From the NCBI GenBank assembly GCA_964608095.1, contig CAZSMK010000035.1, positions 1-7,894 of the forward strand: a stretch of DNA of 7,894 bases, given 5' to 3'. The stretch comes from CAZSMK01 sp964608095. GTDB lineage: Bacteria > Sumerlaeota > Sumerlaeia > MWCT01 > JAGHBZ01. Below are positions 6,823 to 7,894 of the stretch, piece after piece; the first letter of the stretch is position 1, and each line of letters begins with the position of its first letter. The position numbers and the translations under genes were made by a program. The notes below the pieces were generated by a model. The model was not told the DNA's origin. It was given only the letters and a program-made list of their open reading frames with translations, and searched no databases.

Positions 6823-7295
6823 ATGGAGACTATACAGGATTTTGAAGACATCCTTGCATTACTGGAAAAACATAAAGTCCGTTACCTCATTATTGGTGGA
6901 CTTGCCTTCATTTATCATGCAAAACCCAGGTATACAAAAGATATCAATATATGGATTGAACGAACGCCGACAAATATAGACCGCATAAATAAAGTGCTTG
7001 CGGAATTCGGCAGCCGCTCTTTCTCGACCCTTACAAGAAGGATGAGATTCTTCAAATCGTGATCGCACCAAACAGAATTGACTTTATCTCGTATGCTCCC
7101 GGTGTTAACTTCACGACGGCATGGAAAAAAAGAATTCGCAGCAAATACGGCGCAATTAATACAAATTGGATAGACCTCGATAGCCTCATAAAAATCAAAA
7201 GCAAGATTGATGACCCTCGCCATCAGGAAGACGTTCGTATCTTGAAAAGTGTCAAGCAAAGACTCAGGAATAAGCAAAAATCCCGCAAGAAATGA
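6823..7295 (+). pseudogene. Frameshifted MNT-like nucleotidyltransferase gene
   Basis: The reading frame starts at ATG 6823 as a minimal nucleotidyltransferase: DFEDILALLEKHKVRYLIIG, then GGLAFIYHAKPRYTKDINIW (25-44). This has the Gly-Gly and DxD-type region of the polymerase-beta superfamily (MNT, AbiEii and DUF6036-like). After codon 64 (Ser, 7012-7014) it shifts and stops at 7060-7062. Reading one base earlier from there gives PLFLDPYKKDEILQ, then IAPNRID and WKKRIRSKYG, and continues to the TGA at 7293-7295. Restoring a single C in the CC at 7014-7015 gives an intact protein of about 157 residues. The second metal-binding Asp of DxD appears as Asn42 (AAT for expected GAT). A real mutation is more likely than a programmed shift because no slippery site or structure is evident, but a sequencing or assembly error is possible. 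Confidence 0.85.
7272..7291 (+). repeat. 20-base direct repeat, copy 2
   Basis: Exact copy of 6787-6806, here forming the last codons before the TGA of the nucleotidyltransferase pseudogene and read in the same phase (Lys-Gln-Lys-Ser-Arg-Lys-Lys). The copies start 485 bases apart. Confidence 0.85.
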
Positions 7296-7371
7296 TATTC
7301 ATGCTATTCGGCACGTTCGATATCAATCTCTTAGCATTCGTGGCTAAAGAAATGTATACACTCCCAGTTTT

Positions 7372-7410
7372 CTCGCACACGTACTCGCACGCGTAAGCGT
7401 GCGCGCACGC
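7372..7410 (-). repeat. GC-rich hairpin repeat, copy 2 (inverted)
   Basis: On the minus strand this matches 140-178 at 31 of 39 positions without gaps. The stem is CGCACGC/GCGTGCG (7403-7397 and 7392-7386) with loop TTAC; read on the plus strand the loop is GTAA. Relative to copy 1, stem positions 12 and 21 changed together (T-A to C-G), two other differences fall in the loop, and the conserved 3' tail GTGCGAG follows. It lies between the pseudogene and the esterase gene. Confidence 0.65.
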
Positions 7411-7429
7411 GATAGGGTGCGCGCTATCG
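7410..7429. repeat. Second inverted repeat next to hairpin copy 2
   Basis: CGATAG (7410-7415) and CTATCG (7424-7429) can pair around the loop GGTGCGCG. It abuts repeat copy 2, giving a double hairpin. No equivalent is seen beside copy 1, and no T-run follows, so intrinsic termination is not supported. Confidence 0.5.
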
Positions 7430-7542
7430 AAATCGAAGATGTTCTAAAGCAAATACCCATCAGCCACGGCAAAACTTCGACACTGTCTTCCGATTAACAT
7501 CGTGAGCTACCCCTCTCTGTCCAAGATACTCCATAAGCGACT

Positions 7543-7572
7543 TTGAGGCTGTGGTTGCGTTTTCGATATGAT
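7543..7572 (+). promoter_or_regulatory. Candidate sigma70 promoter for the esterase gene
   Basis: TTGAGG (7543-7548) and TATGAT (7567-7572) lie 18 bases apart. Initiation near 7579 would place the 14-bp palindrome (7591-7604) in the early leader, just before the ribosome binding site. Confidence 0.35.
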
Positions 7573-7590
7573 GTGTGCGAGTATCCGGGC

Positions 7591-7604
7591 ATCTTATATA
7601 AGAT
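7591..7604. promoter_or_regulatory. Perfect 14-bp palindrome upstream of the esterase start
   Basis: ATCTTATATAAGAT is its own reverse complement and ends 13 bases before the ATG at 7618. Its place downstream of the promoter candidate and next to the ribosome binding site suits a repressor operator. An AT-rich chance palindrome or a part of an alternative -10 element is also possible. Confidence 0.35.
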
Positions 7605-7617
7605 GAAGGATGAAGGT

Positions 7618-7894
7618 ATGATAAGACTTTATGAACGGCGATGCTTTTTTTATAGTATGGTGTTTGCGCTGGCGGTATTCGTCACTGCTTGCGGGTTGTT
7701 GCGATTGGAACAAACCCAACCGTCCGCTGAGTTTTGCGTTGCAGAAATTTTTTCGGACAACATGGTGTTGCAGCGCGGGATGGAAATCCCTGTGTGGGGT
7801 TGGGGCGTGCCGGGGTCGGAAGTCAAGGTTTCCTTCGGCGGCGCCGAATCTGTCGCCTTAATAAATAAGAAGGGCGAATGGACAGCGCGTCTTC
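7618..7894 (+). CDS. Sialate O-acetylesterase-like lipoprotein, N-terminal part (cut by window end)
   Basis: The first 92 codons of an exported SGNH-type esterase, open to the window edge. Residues 1-25 form a lipoprotein signal peptide: a basic start, a hydrophobic core (about 11-22) and the lipobox Val-Thr-Ala-Cys with Cys25 as the lipidated residue. Residues 43 onward match the N-terminal beta domain of sialate 9-O-acetylesterases: IFSDNMVLQRGMEIPVWGWG (44-63), then PGSEVKVSFGG (65-75) and GEWTARL at the end. Such enzymes remove O-acetyl groups from sialic acids or related acetylated glycans; the catalytic Ser and His would lie beyond the window. AAGGATGAAGGT immediately precedes the ATG at 7618. 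An in-frame ATG at 7603 is possible but lacks a comparable site and would only add five residues before the signal peptide. The family is frequent in glycan-degrading Bacteroidota and Planctomycetota-like bacteria. Confidence 0.85.
   Translation, partial: MIRLYERRCFFYSMVFALAVFVTACGLLRLEQTQPSAEFCVAEIFSDNMVLQRGMEIPVWGWGVPGSEVKVSFGGAESVALINKKGEWTARL

Larger units (their letters stand above)
7296..7617. other. Non-coding region with hairpins, promoter and palindrome
   Basis: No gene is called here. The region contains repeat copy 2 (7372-7410), a second hairpin (7410-7429), a promoter candidate (7543-7572) and a palindrome (7591-7604). The minus strand has a short open stretch ending at a TGA (7462-7460), with an ATG at 7534 and peptide MEYLGQRGVAHDVNRKTVSK. 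It looks vaguely like a transposase helical fragment but is too short to assign. Confidence 0.55.

Noticed and set aside
7000..7062. Programmed ribosomal frameshift in the nucleotidyltransferase gene
   Set aside because: I see no slippery heptamer, internal Shine-Dalgarno or downstream pseudoknot at the junction. A one-base loss explains it more simply.
7372..7429. CRISPR array or intrinsic terminator at the GC-rich hairpins
   Set aside because: There are no regularly spaced direct repeats with unique spacers, and no U-tract follows either stem.
7460..7534. Minus-strand peptide MEYLGQRGVAHDVNRKTVSK resembling a transposase fragment
   Set aside because: Only 24 codons from the ATG, with a vague similarity. 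There are no inverted repeats or target duplications that would mark an insertion sequence.

Overview
The window reads as ordinary bacterial chromosome of moderate GC content. It has compact genes, Shine-Dalgarno sites, sigma70-like promoters, one Sec-type signal peptide and one lipoprotein signal peptide, which suggests a Gram-negative envelope. The gene mix (a lipoprotein sialate O-acetylesterase, a carbamoyltransferase cluster, and a small-helical-protein/nucleotidyltransferase pair) is what I would expect from an uncultivated, polysaccharide-degrading lineage of the Planctomycetota/Hydrogenedentota/Omnitrophota kind. That placement is an impression from gene content and is not demonstrated.

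Layout. Bases 1-374 hold no convincing gene but contain a GC-rich hairpin repeat (140-178). At 375-1085 (+) is an exported cyclophilin-type peptidyl-prolyl isomerase. Convergent to it is a minus-strand group running from 4809 down to 1148: a B12-binding-type radical SAM enzyme, then (172 bases later) a small one-helix membrane protein resembling the SxtJ tail, then (67 bases later) a NodU/CmcH-type O-carbamoyltransferase. A 241-base divergent spacer (4810-5050) separates this group from a plus-strand fold-type-II PLP enzyme of unassigned function (5051-6520). Next comes a two-gene unit with its own promoter: a 70-residue charged helical protein (6610-6822) and, starting on the very next base, a MNT-like nucleotidyltransferase (6823-7295). 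The second gene is broken by a one-base deletion and carries Asn where the second Asp of the catalytic DxD is expected. Bases 7296-7617 are non-coding and carry a second, inverted copy of the hairpin repeat, a further hairpin, a promoter candidate and a 14-bp perfect palindrome. The window ends inside the N-terminus of a lipoprotein sialate O-acetylesterase (7618 onward).

How the genes may work together. The radical SAM enzyme, SxtJ-like protein and carbamoyltransferase plausibly form one transcription unit that modifies a small molecule or surface glycan. SxtJ-like proteins are known neighbours of NodU-type carbamoyltransferases. The small protein and nucleotidyltransferase look like a toxin-antitoxin-like or defence-like pair in decay. 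The cyclophilin, PLP enzyme and esterase look independent.

The most unusual signals are: (1) two inverted, dispersed copies of a 39-base GC-rich hairpin element, identical at 31 of 39 positions, with a compensatory T-A to C-G change in the stem; (2) the doubly damaged nucleotidyltransferase; and (3) an exact 20-base direct repeat at the 3' ends of both genes of that pair, in the same reading frame. I see no CRISPR array, tRNA, rRNA or complete mobile element.
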